DNA from: Flammula alnicola
Taxonomy: Eukaryota; Basidiomycota; Agaricomycetes; Agaricales; Strophariaceae
NCBI GenBank assembly: GCA_015499995.1
Contig: JADNRV010000009.1
Coordinates: 248,001 to 312,000 of the forward strand
Direction of reading: 5' to 3'
DNA length: 64,000 bases
Shown: positions 45,556 to 56,080 of the stretch, piece after piece
Layout of the letters: each line of letters opens with the position of its first letter
How positions within the stretch are numbered: position 1 is the stretch's first letter
Translations under genes and position numbers: made by a program
The notes under the pieces: generated by a model
The model's input: the letters and a program-made list of their open reading frames with translations, nothing else
What the model was told of the DNA's origin: nothing
The model's database searches: none

Positions 45556-46729
45556 TGGAAGATAGTCGTCGCGACAGTCGATGTAGCACCCTTTTCTCCT
45601 TTCGTCCACTCCCTGTGGTTCCTTCTTGATATGCCTCCTTGATGCCCCGTATCATTTTACGACGACTTTACGCCACGCACATCCATATTACTTATACATA
45701 TATATAACTGCCATCCCACTGTACGATATCATATGTAACTACTAGTGTAAGTACCGTCTTGTTGTTTTTATAGTTATCTGCATCGCTCTGTACCTCGTCG
45801 TTCTGTTAGTGTTCTGCCTTCTCACATTATTTCTACATGTAAAGTTGTAACGCATAGTTAAATACCAAAAAAAAAATGTAACAAGTTGTTTGAAGAAACC
45901 TCGAGATGGATATAAGTATGAAAAAATAATGCGTTGTCGAGCGCGATCGCAGTGCCAAGTAACTTCCGTCAACACTGACATCTTTCTTGTGGTAATAACA
46001 CCGATGACGATGGGAATCGACGCGCTTTTTTCAAGCTGCCACCATTATTCGATGACGAAAATTGCAAGTTCAGTCGACATAACACCTATCCTTTACCACC
46101 ACTCGCAGATTAACAACGTTGTCTCCTCTCAGCATGTCGAATGTCATTGTAGACCATTCCCAACTTGAATCCTTTCCTGTTCGTTAACTCGCCGCCCGAA
46201 TTCCCTCCATGTTCCAGTGCGCATGGAGAAGATCCAACATAGTCTCAGGCTGCGAGAGATCCTCGTCTTTAATATTTTTAACTGCACAATGAACAGTGGG
46301 CACCATAGTACATATGTATGTATGTATCGCTCAAATTTCCACTGGAATTATATCAGGGTCGCCGTCTAGTAGAGACATCCCATTAAGCATCTGATTGTTA
46401 CCCAAAATATAGTATCAATGCCTCTCGAACGAGTGATTTGCAAAGGAAACACAACAAAGAGTCAAAAGCTCGTTGTGAAAACAGAGGGATATCCCAAAGG
46501 CCTTGCGATTCTCTTTGTGTTTGTGGTTCCTCGATGGCCAGGTGAGATAAGTTTTTGTCTCCTTGATTTATGTAAACACGCTGCCAAAGACGCATCGAGC
46601 ATTTGTCTCCTCAAATTCGATTCGTATATAAGACAATGCCTCTAGTCTCCATGGTCTGCCACTCCCCTCTCGATAGGCTTTCAAGTTGCCTCCGCTAACC
46701 TGTGCACACCCACGCCTCGCATACCAGAA
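45556..46729. other. 3' flank, then a group A upstream region
   Basis: 45650-45850 is the 3' flank of the group B gene. From about 46380 the sequence matches the group A promoter region (GTTACCCAAAATATAG, TTTGTGGTTCCTCGATGG), ending with TTCGTATATAAG at 46621-46632. No gene before 46730. Confidence 0.55.
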
Positions 46730-47650
46730 ATGCTTAAGGCCGTGAAATGGCGAACAACAGCGAACGATTCCGAGGCGGCTAGTAGCACCGCTTTTGCGCC
46801 AAGTTCCATCGAATACAGCAATTATTACAACCATGTGCGCGTGCGTGTGCGTGCGCTTCAGCATGCAGGCGCCGAGCGAGCGCGATGCAGTATGTGCAGG
46901 GGCGTTTGGGGATTGCCCCATTTGTCCTCCATCTGGGCGTCCCGCTTCCAACCATTTCGATATCCCTGCATTTTTATTTGTACTTCTCATCCTACCTGCC
47001 TCACACCTTTTTTCGACGCAACATTTCTCTCAACGCGTACTTCTTCTTCTTCCACGATGGGTACGCTGCCTCGCCACTCGTTGCTTTTCGCGTTTCTAAG
47101 CTCACTTTCGTTCTTCAGATGGTCACCAGTATTACTTACTATACAGTTCCCGCTTTCAACTATTTCGATATCACTGGCGAAGGCGATGAATGCACTTTAT
47201 TCGATGTGCCACAAGCGAACATGGACACGATACGGGGAGATCAGAAGTATGTCATACTATCTTATTCCTATTCACCGCCCTAGATTGACACTGCCGTCTT
47301 GCAGCCGGTATTCTGTTTTCACCGCCTCGAATGGCAGCCAGTCGACCCCCTCCCTGCATGAACGCAGCGCCATGCGTTCCACACCATACACCCATCCAGC
47401 CGGCCGTGGACTTCAGCCTCCCTACTCCGTCACCTAACCTAAGTATCTCCGACACCTATATCTTCCTTCGAGCTTTCCACCATAAATACTCATTACTCAA
47501 ACCGCGGCGGACTGGGCAAAACGTTGGCACGGACCTTGCAACTCTTGTCCATGCCTGTCAGCCAGGACACTTAAGCTTGGATGGAGACTCGAGAACGACG
47601 AGTCCGACAGCATGGAGGCGCCCACCACCGTGCCCTGCAGCCATATAACA
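46730..47650 (+). pseudogene. Chimera of group A exon 1 and a decayed group B gene
   Basis: A group A start (ATG 46730, ...FAPSSIEYSNYY) is followed, after a junction near 46960, by the leader, ATGG and GTACGC donor of a group B gene (about 47057). In exon 2 a TTAC duplication against 44416 shifts the frame. A deletion then joins the acceptor at 47304 to a later part of exon 3, and the finger region is missing. Remaining matches include VHACQPGHL against ANACPPGHL. Two families of promoter therefore stand in series before a dead gene. Confidence 0.7.
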
Positions 47651-47679
47651 TATTTTTAGTTAATAGTAACCCAAGGGCT

Positions 47680-47870
47680 GAGCCTATTGGAGGCCCTTCG
47701 GCGAGGCGTCGTCTTCCTAGTCCTTCGTTGGTAGCCAGTCGCCGACCCCCCCCCCCCCAAGCATGAACGCGGTGCCCTATGTTTCAGAACATGCACAAGC
47801 AATACCAACCTACCCCCAGACTACTTAGGATGGGTTACCTGCCTTACATTCGCTTTCACATTTAGGCAGA
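47680..47870 (+). repeat. Second decayed copy of a group B exon segment
   Basis: CAGTCGCCGACC, a run of 13 C (47746-47758), GCATGAACGCGGTGCCCTA and CAGACTACTTAGGATGG correspond to 44765-44870. An internal segment was thus duplicated behind the chimera at 46730. Confidence 0.6.
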
Positions 47871-48902
47871 GAAAACAGCACTGGCACCACTGCCCCCACA
47901 TCCAGTCCCGACAATGTCATCCAGCCCGCCATAGACTTGGGCTGAGCACACAATATAAAACCCGTCTTGGCAGATATACCGACTCCTGCTGAGCCTACAT
48001 ATTGTAAGTAATACTGTAGCATTAGTGATACTATTTCTAAGCCAAAGAGACCACTCAAATGTTTTGTTTCCAATGATTTGCGTGAACGCTCACGGGCTGA
48101 ACTGACTTATCGTGCACAGTGCTTGACTATGTAGTCCAGCGTTGTCGTTGCACGAAGCATCGCTTGATTCAAGCATGAACGGGTCAACTATACCTGAAAT
48201 AGCGCAGAATTCAGGGGTGTCGTAGTACGCATATATACACACTACTAGTAGAGGTTGGAGAGGAGGCCCGGGCGCCATAGGGCCCACTCCGTGCTCTCGC
48301 AGGTTTCAGCCGCTGAAGCTGAAGTGCGCAGTCGAAAAGCCGCGAAGATTGCGTTGCCAAGATGATTCCACCCATGCCAAGTCCTTTCCAAGGCACCGCC
48401 AGATCGCGCCGATTAGCGCCGATTCCTTGTTGTTGTCAACATTTTCAACCATCCTTCTACACCGGTACTATGCATGATTGGGATACGCTTCATCCTGACG
48501 AAATCGATGAGTGACCTGGATACAATCACCCCTATACAGTTCACCCCGAAACCCGGACTCGGCGGTAATAAAACTCAGCGGCGTGGAGTTGCCGCTGAAG
48601 GGATGTATGTCATCGGCATGGGCTGCCAGTACGTTGCGACAGCCCGCGTCCGTGTCGTCGCTCTTGTCTTGACCATCATCATAGATGCCCATTGGGCCTT
48701 GTCCGCCTTCACGAGCTTCCTATAGATATACCTCGGCGAGACGGCTTCGTTGGTCAAGTTTAGACTTTTCCCACCACCACCACATCCCAACGTTCTCCGA
48801 GACAGTCGACGGCCACGTCGATCGAACAGTCACAGAGTCTCCCACCACTCGACTCCCATGAGCTCGCTGCTCTCAAGCTGGTTGTGCTCAAGATCAGGGA
48901 AG
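47871..48902. other. Unassigned stretch upstream of GH105 gene
   Basis: No motif in the short ORFs. 48720-48900 is probably the promoter and leader of the GH105 gene. Confidence 0.4.
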
Positions 48903-50597
48903 ATGAGAAGCCTCGGCCTCGGACTCGTCTGCTTCCTCGCCCTGCTGCTCTCGTCTCCTCTCGCGGGAGCCCAAAATCTCACAGACGGACAGATAGACGT
49001 CGTTAGCGCCCGACTCGCAGAAGCTGCTCTAGAGAGGTGCGTACCCCCCAGTGCCTCCAACACCCCACCCCCCTAACCCAATCACCCCACCACCCCATCC
49101 ACGCACCAACAACACAGCTGGGAACTCGGCACCCGCGCCCAAACGATCCTCGAGCTCAACGCCACGACCTACTCCGTCTTCTCCTCCACCTCCCTCCCGC
49201 CGCCCACCACCATCCCCCCGTCCCTCGCCTCCTCCGGCGCGCTCGACCCCTTCTTCGCCATCGCGCACCAGATCGTCACGAATCGGACGCTCGCGAACAA
49301 GAACGCCACGGGCCCGCAGCCGCTCGTGCAGGCCGACGGCAGCGCTGCGGACCCGGCGTCGATCGGCGTGTGCGTGCTGCTGGCGAACTGGACGGGGCTG
49401 GATGGGGGCGCGTTGGATTATGCGGGCGCGGCGACGGACCAGCTGGCGTATTTGCTGGAGGACGTGCCGAGGACGGCGGATGGGGCCATCTCGCATCGCG
49501 TGGAGCAGGTGCAGCTTTGGTGCGTGGATTCTCTAGTGTTCTGGGTGGTGCTCATACTCTTTTTGAACTTAGGAGCGACTTCGTGTACATGGTGCCCCCT
49601 TTCCTCGCCTACTACGGCGTCGTCACGCGGAACCGCACCCTCCTCGAAGAGTCCTACACCCAAATCAAGCTGTACAGGAGCTACCTCCGCGACCCGCAGA
49701 TCGGCATGTGGAAGCACGTCCTGCTCGGGTCGTCGGGGAACGATCCGGGGTTCTGGTCTACCGGTGCGTGTTTCTATTTTCTATTTCTGTCGGTTTTGAG
49801 TGTTTCTCTCGCTTTTCTGTTCTCTTCATGTGTGGTTTACTGAACACGTACTTGATGACTTTATGATTTCTGCAGGCAACGGATGGGCCGCGGCGGGCAT
49901 GCTCCGCGTGCTCGCGACGATGCGCCAGTCCGAGTACGCGAACACGTTCAAGAGCGAGCAGAGCGACCTCGCGAGCTGGGTCGCGGAGATCCATGCGGGC
50001 GTCTACCCACACCTCGTACGTTCCCCCGTCTTTTGTTGTCTGACGTCATCATCGCTTTCATTCACGCCTTGGTTCCTTCTTGCTTGCTTTCTTTCTCCTC
50101 ATCCCTCATTGTACATAATTCTGACACAACCCCTCTCCCACCCCCCCTCCCACCCACCCCCTCTCTTTGCCCCCATGCAGGACAACACGAACCTATTCAC
50201 GAACTACGCCGACCAGCCCGCCTCCGCGACGGGCAACTTCTACGACGCATCCTCCACCGCGCTCCTCGCCAGCACAGTCTACCGCGCCTCCCTCCTCCTC
50301 AAGCAGCACACCTACCTCCCCTTCGCCGAGCGCTCGCGCAAGACCCTGTTCTCCTTCTCTTCAACCAATAACTCATCCTCATCCAATAACTCATCATCCT
50401 CGCCACCCCCACCCATACCGACGTCGAACTCATCATCGACCCTAACAGGCTACGCCCACCTCACCCCCGCAGGGTGGCTCACCCCCGTCGTCAACCCACA
50501 CTCGTACGGCGTGCAGGGGAACGTGAGCGCTGAGGGCGAGGCGTTCGTCGTCCAGCTGCATGCGGTGTATAGGGAGTGGGTCGTTGCGGGGTCAAGG
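48903..50597 (+). CDS. Secreted GH105-like unsaturated glycuronyl hydrolase
   Basis: Exons 48903-49036, 49118-49519, 49573-49763, 49876-50015 and 50181-50597 give 428 residues with agreeing phases. The start at 48903 opens a signal peptide (RSLGLGLVCFLALLLSSPLAGA); an upstream in-frame ATG at 48858 would hide it. SWELGTRAQTILELN, GVCVLLANWT, DGAISHRVEQVQLWSDFVYMVPPFLAYYG, DPGFWSTGNGWAAAGMLRVL and GWLTPVVNPHSYG are characteristic of fungal six-hairpin GH88/GH105 enzymes. These open unsaturated sugars from pectin-type chains. Many N-x-S/T sites are visible. After ...VAGSR a GTGAGT donor opens a G-rich stretch; any terminal exon is unresolved. Unspliced, the frame runs to 50906. Confidence 0.8.
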
Positions 50598-51202
50598 GTG
50601 AGTGGTGCGGTGTCGTGGAGGCGGTGGGGGGAAGTAAGGGTTGGGGGTGGGGGTGGGTTGCGGTTGGGGTGGTTTGGGTTTGGGTTTGGGCGGGGGTGGT
50701 GCTTTGATTTTGCTTTTTTTGGGGGGTGGACTCGTTCGCGGACTAGAGGACTGTTTTGGCTTGGCATGGATTTGGATGAACTTGTTTTGATGTTTTTTTA
50801 TCCGTTTTGTATTCGTTTGTTTTTGGTCTCATGGATTATTAATAGTTTTTACGCTCTTTCAAAATTTGGCTTGCTTTGCTGCTACATAAAAGGCAACGCA
50901 CTGTAGTTTTACGCTATCCTAGGCCTTCTTGTGCCGTTCGTGGTTTCCCTTTTACTTATGACGATTATGTACGAGTACGTACTTGATTTGATGTCGAGGC
51001 GACCTTTGTAGATGAAGATTAGGGTACTGTATGTTTGCTTGGGGATCATCTCTCCCGGAGGAATTCCTGCCTGTTTTTGGATACATAAGCAACCTTTACA
51101 TTTGGGTTTTGGGTTTTGTATGCGATACAATGGAACTATAACTACGTGATAACAAGTCGAACGACGTTCAACCGAATTCGGCATCTAAGTACTGTACTAG
51201 TT
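50598..51202. other. G-rich stretch and spacer
   Basis: 50626-50700 contains at least nine runs of three or more G on the plus strand. The rest shows no gene. It separates the convergent GH105 gene and zinc-finger remnant. Confidence 0.55.
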
Positions 51203-51899
51203 TCATGAGGGTGGCGATAGGCGGTAATGACATGGTTCGCTGACTCTGGTGCCCCGCATCTGTAAATCGATTATCCCCAGCCCTGGCCCCTCAAAGGCAC
51301 TGTAAGGGCGAGTGCAGCTTCTTGGGTTTTTTGCTCTTCCGTTAGGGTAGTCCACTGAGCTTGTGATGACATATTGGGTCGGGTCGAGACTCTGCGCCGT
51401 GGAAGGAAGGTGACGCGTCTGGAAAAGAATGGCAATGAGAAACGCGAAAAAATAAGTTACAGTTACAACTTGAACAGTGCGGCAAGCGCCACTGGCCAGT
51501 TCGTCGCCGGAAAATGAGCATACCCATCGAGGACTCGGAAGACAGTACAATGTCGTGAGGATGGTGAACATAGGAATCAGGTTGAGTGGCGAGGTCAGGA
51601 CGACTGCTGGTTGCACCATCACGGTACATTGGGATGGCTCCCCCGTATAATTATAAGCCATCTGGACCGTCATACTGTGTGCTGCGAGGTGATTGTGTGT
51701 GTCAATCTATGAGTGGCAGATAGGTGATAAGTTTTATGACGTACTCACAGGTGGGCACACGAAAGTAATTACTGTATTTAATGAAACTTGGCGCAGTTGA
51801 AGCCGTGCTTTCGGCGTTGTTTACTGTTGCTAAGGGCCGTTTCGTTTCCAGTGTTCGAGGCATACAGTGGCGGGTGGGTGCGCACTTGGATGGAGGCAA
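51203..51899 (-). pseudogene. Group A exon 1 joined to group B exon 3, decayed
   Basis: On the minus strand the group A start has lost its ATG (ACG instead), though an ATG slightly upstream is in frame. It reads TAPSFIKYSNYF and is followed by an intron and acceptor like those at 40912-40970. Then come YDGPDGL, a stop, and MYRDGATSSRPDLATQPDSYVHHPH, corresponding to MHPDGATRSLPDLATRPDSYVHHPH in the intact copy at 40722. The fingers are missing. Its TATA box (near 51960) is weakened to GTATATTAG. Confidence 0.7.
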
Positions 51900-52420
51900 A
51901 GCCCGAGGTATGTGAGATGGGAGTGGCAGAACACGGAAACTACGAGGTGCAGTACCCTCTAATATACGAATCTAATTTGACGAGACAAATGCTGGCCATG
52001 TCTTTATTAACAGGTTTGAATCAAGGAGACAAACAAACTTATCTCATTATTGAACTGGGCCTGGGAATAACAAGGAGAATAGAAAGGTGTTTGGAATATC
52101 CCTCCCTTTTTACAATGAGTTTTGAGTCTTTTTGTGGTTCTTTGGCTGTTTCCTTTGTCACTCATTCGAGAGGTATTAAGTCTATACTTTCAATCAGATG
52201 ATGGATGGGATTGTTGGTCCAGTGTCTCGTTGTGTATAGACCCTGATAAAACGGTTATTTGAGCGACACGTACAGATATATTCGAGGCTTATGATGCGTA
52301 CTGTTATTGTTCGAGGCATATGGCGCATACTTTTCACTTGGCCTTTAAGGGTAGAGAGTATCATCCATGAGATGCAGTTGCTGAAGACCTTCGAAGTCAT
52401 CCTCATCGTCCATAAAATTT
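51900..52420 (-). promoter_or_regulatory. Group A promoter region, decayed copy
   Basis: Matches 13640-14000 in the same orientation, with TTTTGTGGTTCTTTGGCTG, GAGAGGTATTAAGTCTATAC and TGTTGGTCCAGTGTCTCGT tracts. Confidence 0.6.
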
Positions 52421-54242
52421 TAATGGCCTGGGATGAATCCCTCTGATTGAATGGACTCGCGTACAACCAGGGGTACATCCTCGAGATCGGACATCGGCAT
52501 CGATACCAACGGAGAATCCGAGGGTCGAGGTAAACTTGAATTCATATCGTCTAACCGATTAAAAGTGGTTGATAGCAGGGTGAGTTTTTTTATCACCGTT
52601 TCGCTGCCTGTTGTTTATGGACTTGAAGAACATCGATGTGATTCGTGTGAACGGTCGCAAGGGTCGAGGCCCGAGGGCGCTACCCGGGGGTAGGCATCAC
52701 AGCCACAAGCGCTAAGCGCCAGAGGCAAAGTGCTATGTTTGTATCCCAGGAATCCAATTGCAGGTTATAGGACATTCCTATAACCTCTTTAGAGAAAAAA
52801 ATTGCTCTCAATCTCCCAGGCATCCGGGTCCCACGCATTCAAGTTGTCCACGCGCCCTCAATCCATATCTGGAAATTCCCGACGTCCTCCGTTGGAACAC
52901 GTAGCCCATCGGTATCGCATCCACGTGCCACCCAATACCGTGCTGTGGGTGAGAGTGCTGTCAAGGATTCAGTTACCTGTCCTGTGTTGGCACCATTGAG
53001 GGACAAAGTGAGATTCTGTTCGTCTGCTTCACAGCTCGCATTTAGGACCTCGGGATCCCGCCCACATTCGAATGTATTCCGCTCGATCGATAGTGCTTGG
53101 AGGCGCACGATTGTTATCATGTAATAATGCGTTTTATTCATGGATAAGTGTTGTTTTTCTCGCCGCCAATTCACAACCAAATATTGTGGTGGATGTCAGG
53201 TGTTTAGTGGTATCTGACTTGGAAGGTACTCTACATAAATCAGGATCGGGTGTTCAGAATCTAGATAGGGAGAAGAGAAAACCTTGAGGTTCGAGCAACA
53301 CACCGAAAAAATGGAACTATTGACCGTCGTCCCTCGTCGGCGTTTTACATTGAACTTTCTTCAGCAGGACCAACACTCCCTTTACATCCAAACTGAACAT
53401 GCTGTATGTTTTAATGTGAGCCTATTGACAAAGACTATCTGAAAGAATGCCTCATGCTCTCCGCCAGGCTCTGCCCCCGTTGTGCCTTAGCCTCTCCAAG
53501 TTGAACGATGGAAAATGAGATCATTCTGAGAAACATGCTGATTTTTTTTCCAGAAATTGGTTAAATTGCGCAGCGCGATGATCGAGGCCACTTAATAGAC
53601 TGTCAGAGCGTGGGGTCAGTCCTTAGCGAGGTAGCATTTAAATGCGGCGAGGACGCAGGGCTGTGAGCCAAAATGCGGTGTCAATGAACAGTTTGGTTTC
53701 TACCAAGACCTTCAGAATCCGATGTGATGCGTAGTACCCAAATGCGTTAATCTTGAAGAGCAAAGAAGCAGAGGTTTGACAGAATTCCAAACACAAACGA
53801 ATGGAACACTCCTTCCGTGGGGAAACCACAACCAGTCAATTTCAACATCGACAAGGTACTCGATCGCGGTAGAGATTATTTTTCTCGTTTAATTGGGATG
53901 CGATGAATTCGGAAGGCATTCCAGCATTCCACAAGCCTTGAATTGAGTCAATCAAGCTCAATCAAGTTCAATCGATTATCGAGACAGCGCATACGGCGAA
54001 CACGATGTTCTCTCACAAATTTCTGAAGGTACCTATACTATCTAAAAAAGAGCATGCGCAAGGGAAAAGAAAAAAAAGAGGGAATATTCCACGGAGGCAG
54101 CAACACGGGCAGCGTGTACAAATCGGAGATTTACAAACACGAGTAAAGGTTCAAACGTTCAAAGGGAATAATAGTCTAGTGTGGGCAACATCATCTGAAA
54201 CACAATGACTAGAAGGCAAAGCTACCATCCTGGGTTTACCTG
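52421..54242. other. Unassigned stretch with one possible gene fragment
   Basis: A minus-strand ORF (52839-53180, 113 codons) reads NTFECGRDPEVLNASCEADEQN and TARYWVARGCDTDG. It looks protein-like (cysteines, N-glycosylation-type sites, even composition), but I cannot name it. Otherwise nothing is seen. Confidence 0.35.
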
Positions 54243-55831
54243 CTAAAAGAATAATGTCTCGCCAATATCGCACACGGTGAACGCGCCATCTTCGATGCCA
54301 GCCTTCTTGCATTCCTCAGCGAGGCGTTTAGGTGGCTCGACCACATCTTCCGCTGTCAAGATCCAAGTGCTATATACAGAAATCAGTGAGCGAATGCCCT
54401 TGATATACGGAAGAAGCTTGATGCTGATACAAAAAATAGTACGTACCCCCAATGCATGCCGACTGCCTTCTTCGCCTTCAGATCTTTAAACAATCGGACA
54501 CTATCTTGCGGCGCGCAGTGGATACGAGACATGAATTGCCGAGGCAGGTAAGCACTGTAATGAGAAATATAATATTAGCAAACGTGTATGACTCCTATTT
54601 CGTATGTTATGCTGACCCGATAGGAATGAGTGCACAATCGAATCCTCCAAAGCGATTCCCGATCGCCTCGAACGCAGGGCAGACTGGCACTTTCTCTTCG
54701 TCCTCCCCATCTAAAACCGCCCGATATCCCGTGTCACCCGCAAAATATACTTTTGTCGCAGGGCGACCTGGACCGTCCCCCTCTTCAGAGGATCCACTTC
54801 TGACTTCTTCCACAACCCAGCCGCCCAGAGAGACTTAAAAGTGTCCGTCATTGAGCGCCCGTGAAGTGCTGACCAGGAGTACACGTGATATCGACCCGAG
54901 TGTAGTAGAGGCAGCCCCCTTGTCGCCGAATTTGACCTCGAGCCGCTTTGACTCCCACCAGTCCATGATATGCGTGTGCGAGGTTGGGACGCCCAGGGAC
55001 TGGAAATATGGGGCGTTCCCGAGAGGAGCGAAGAAATGGGGTGTACGCGCCGTGCGGTTCAGCAGCGTGCGAATGGTATGTGTGTCGAGACTGTTGACAA
55101 AAAAAGAACCGGATTTCAGTAAGCGATCATGATAATAACGGAGAAGATCGAAGGTACTCACTGGTCGTAGTGGTTATGCTACAATATTTGATAACTAATA
55201 GGTAAGAAATATACAAGGGGAAGACTCACTGAAATGACAACTGCATCAATTTCTGGAATGTCTTCGATTTTGCATGGAGGAGCTGAGAAATAGGTTGGTC
55301 AATTGGATTTAAATACTCGTGTTTGACTCTTACGAGTAAAGCGTTTAGGGCCTATCCATTGACTGGGAGAACAACGATCGCTGAACACGGGGTCGAATAG
55401 AATTCGCACCCCTCTGCCTTTCTCCGATGAAGGAAGTTCGACAAGGAAGCATGCGTGTCCAAGCCAGGTCGCCTTTATCTTCTCGTTAGCGTTGACCTCT
55501 TGGGCTTCTTCGCCTTCTTTCAGCGTGGGTTGGCCCCATGTAGGCTTACGCGTGGGTAGGAGGGTGGCAATGTCTTTCGGGGGCGAGGGGAACGTGAACA
55601 ACGCTGGTATCAGCTAAAACACAAAGCTTCAGCTCAAGTTATCACAAGATATAGAACACTAACCCCGAGCCTGGCTCCAACAGAAAGAGGACGAAAACTC
55701 TTCCATGGATTCTTGAATGCTGTACCAGCTTTGTTTTCCCAGTGTTCAGGTATCGACTCGTCGACTTTGGGATTTGGGTTCTTGCTCTCAAGTGGCGAGA
55801 TTCTAATTGCGGAATTTAATGCTTCAGCCAT
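54243..55831 (-). CDS. NAPE-PLD-like metallo-beta-lactamase protein with three frame breaks
   Basis: The gene starts at 55831 ([15 protein letters not shown]) and has several exons. [44 protein letters not shown] at an exon join, YFAGDTGYR and [12 protein letters not shown] are hallmarks of N-acyl-phosphatidylethanolamine phospholipase D-type enzymes, which release N-acylethanolamines using two zinc ions. In 54835-54905 three consecutive one-base losses are needed to follow the family ([14 protein letters not shown], then [13 protein letters not shown], then GWVVEEV). Each falls at a GGG run, and together they restore the original frame. Either the consensus is short of three G or the gene is newly dead. 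Confidence 0.75.
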
Positions 55832-56080
55832 TAGGCAATGTGAGGGACAAGAATAAGGCTAGGGAGAAAATCTTCTTGAAAGCCTTGAGAGTCGAGTAGA
55901 GAGTCGTCGTCGCACGTTGAAGTTATATATATATCTCGGCATGGGGTTGCCGGCCACGCAAGCCATTACTCCGCGGCATAGGTTTGCCGGGAAACCTCGT
56001 ATATCATTCGGCTGTGCGTACTGTACCAGTACAGAGCTAGCTGCGGTATAAATGAAATGCGATTACAGTAATGCAGAAGA
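55832..56080. other. Spacer
   Basis: Upstream region of the NAPE-PLD-like gene with a TATATATATATC tract at 55925-55935. No gene. Confidence 0.4.

Noticed and set aside
50660..50700. TTTGGG units as an internal telomere-like repeat
   Set aside because: Only three units inside a general G-rich tract; basidiomycete telomeres are usually TTAGGG and no array is present.
2955..51899. Zinc-finger units as a DNA transposon family
   Set aside because: Ends of the copies differ, and I found no consistent terminal inverted repeats, target-site duplications or transposase frame; segmental duplication explains the pattern better on present evidence.
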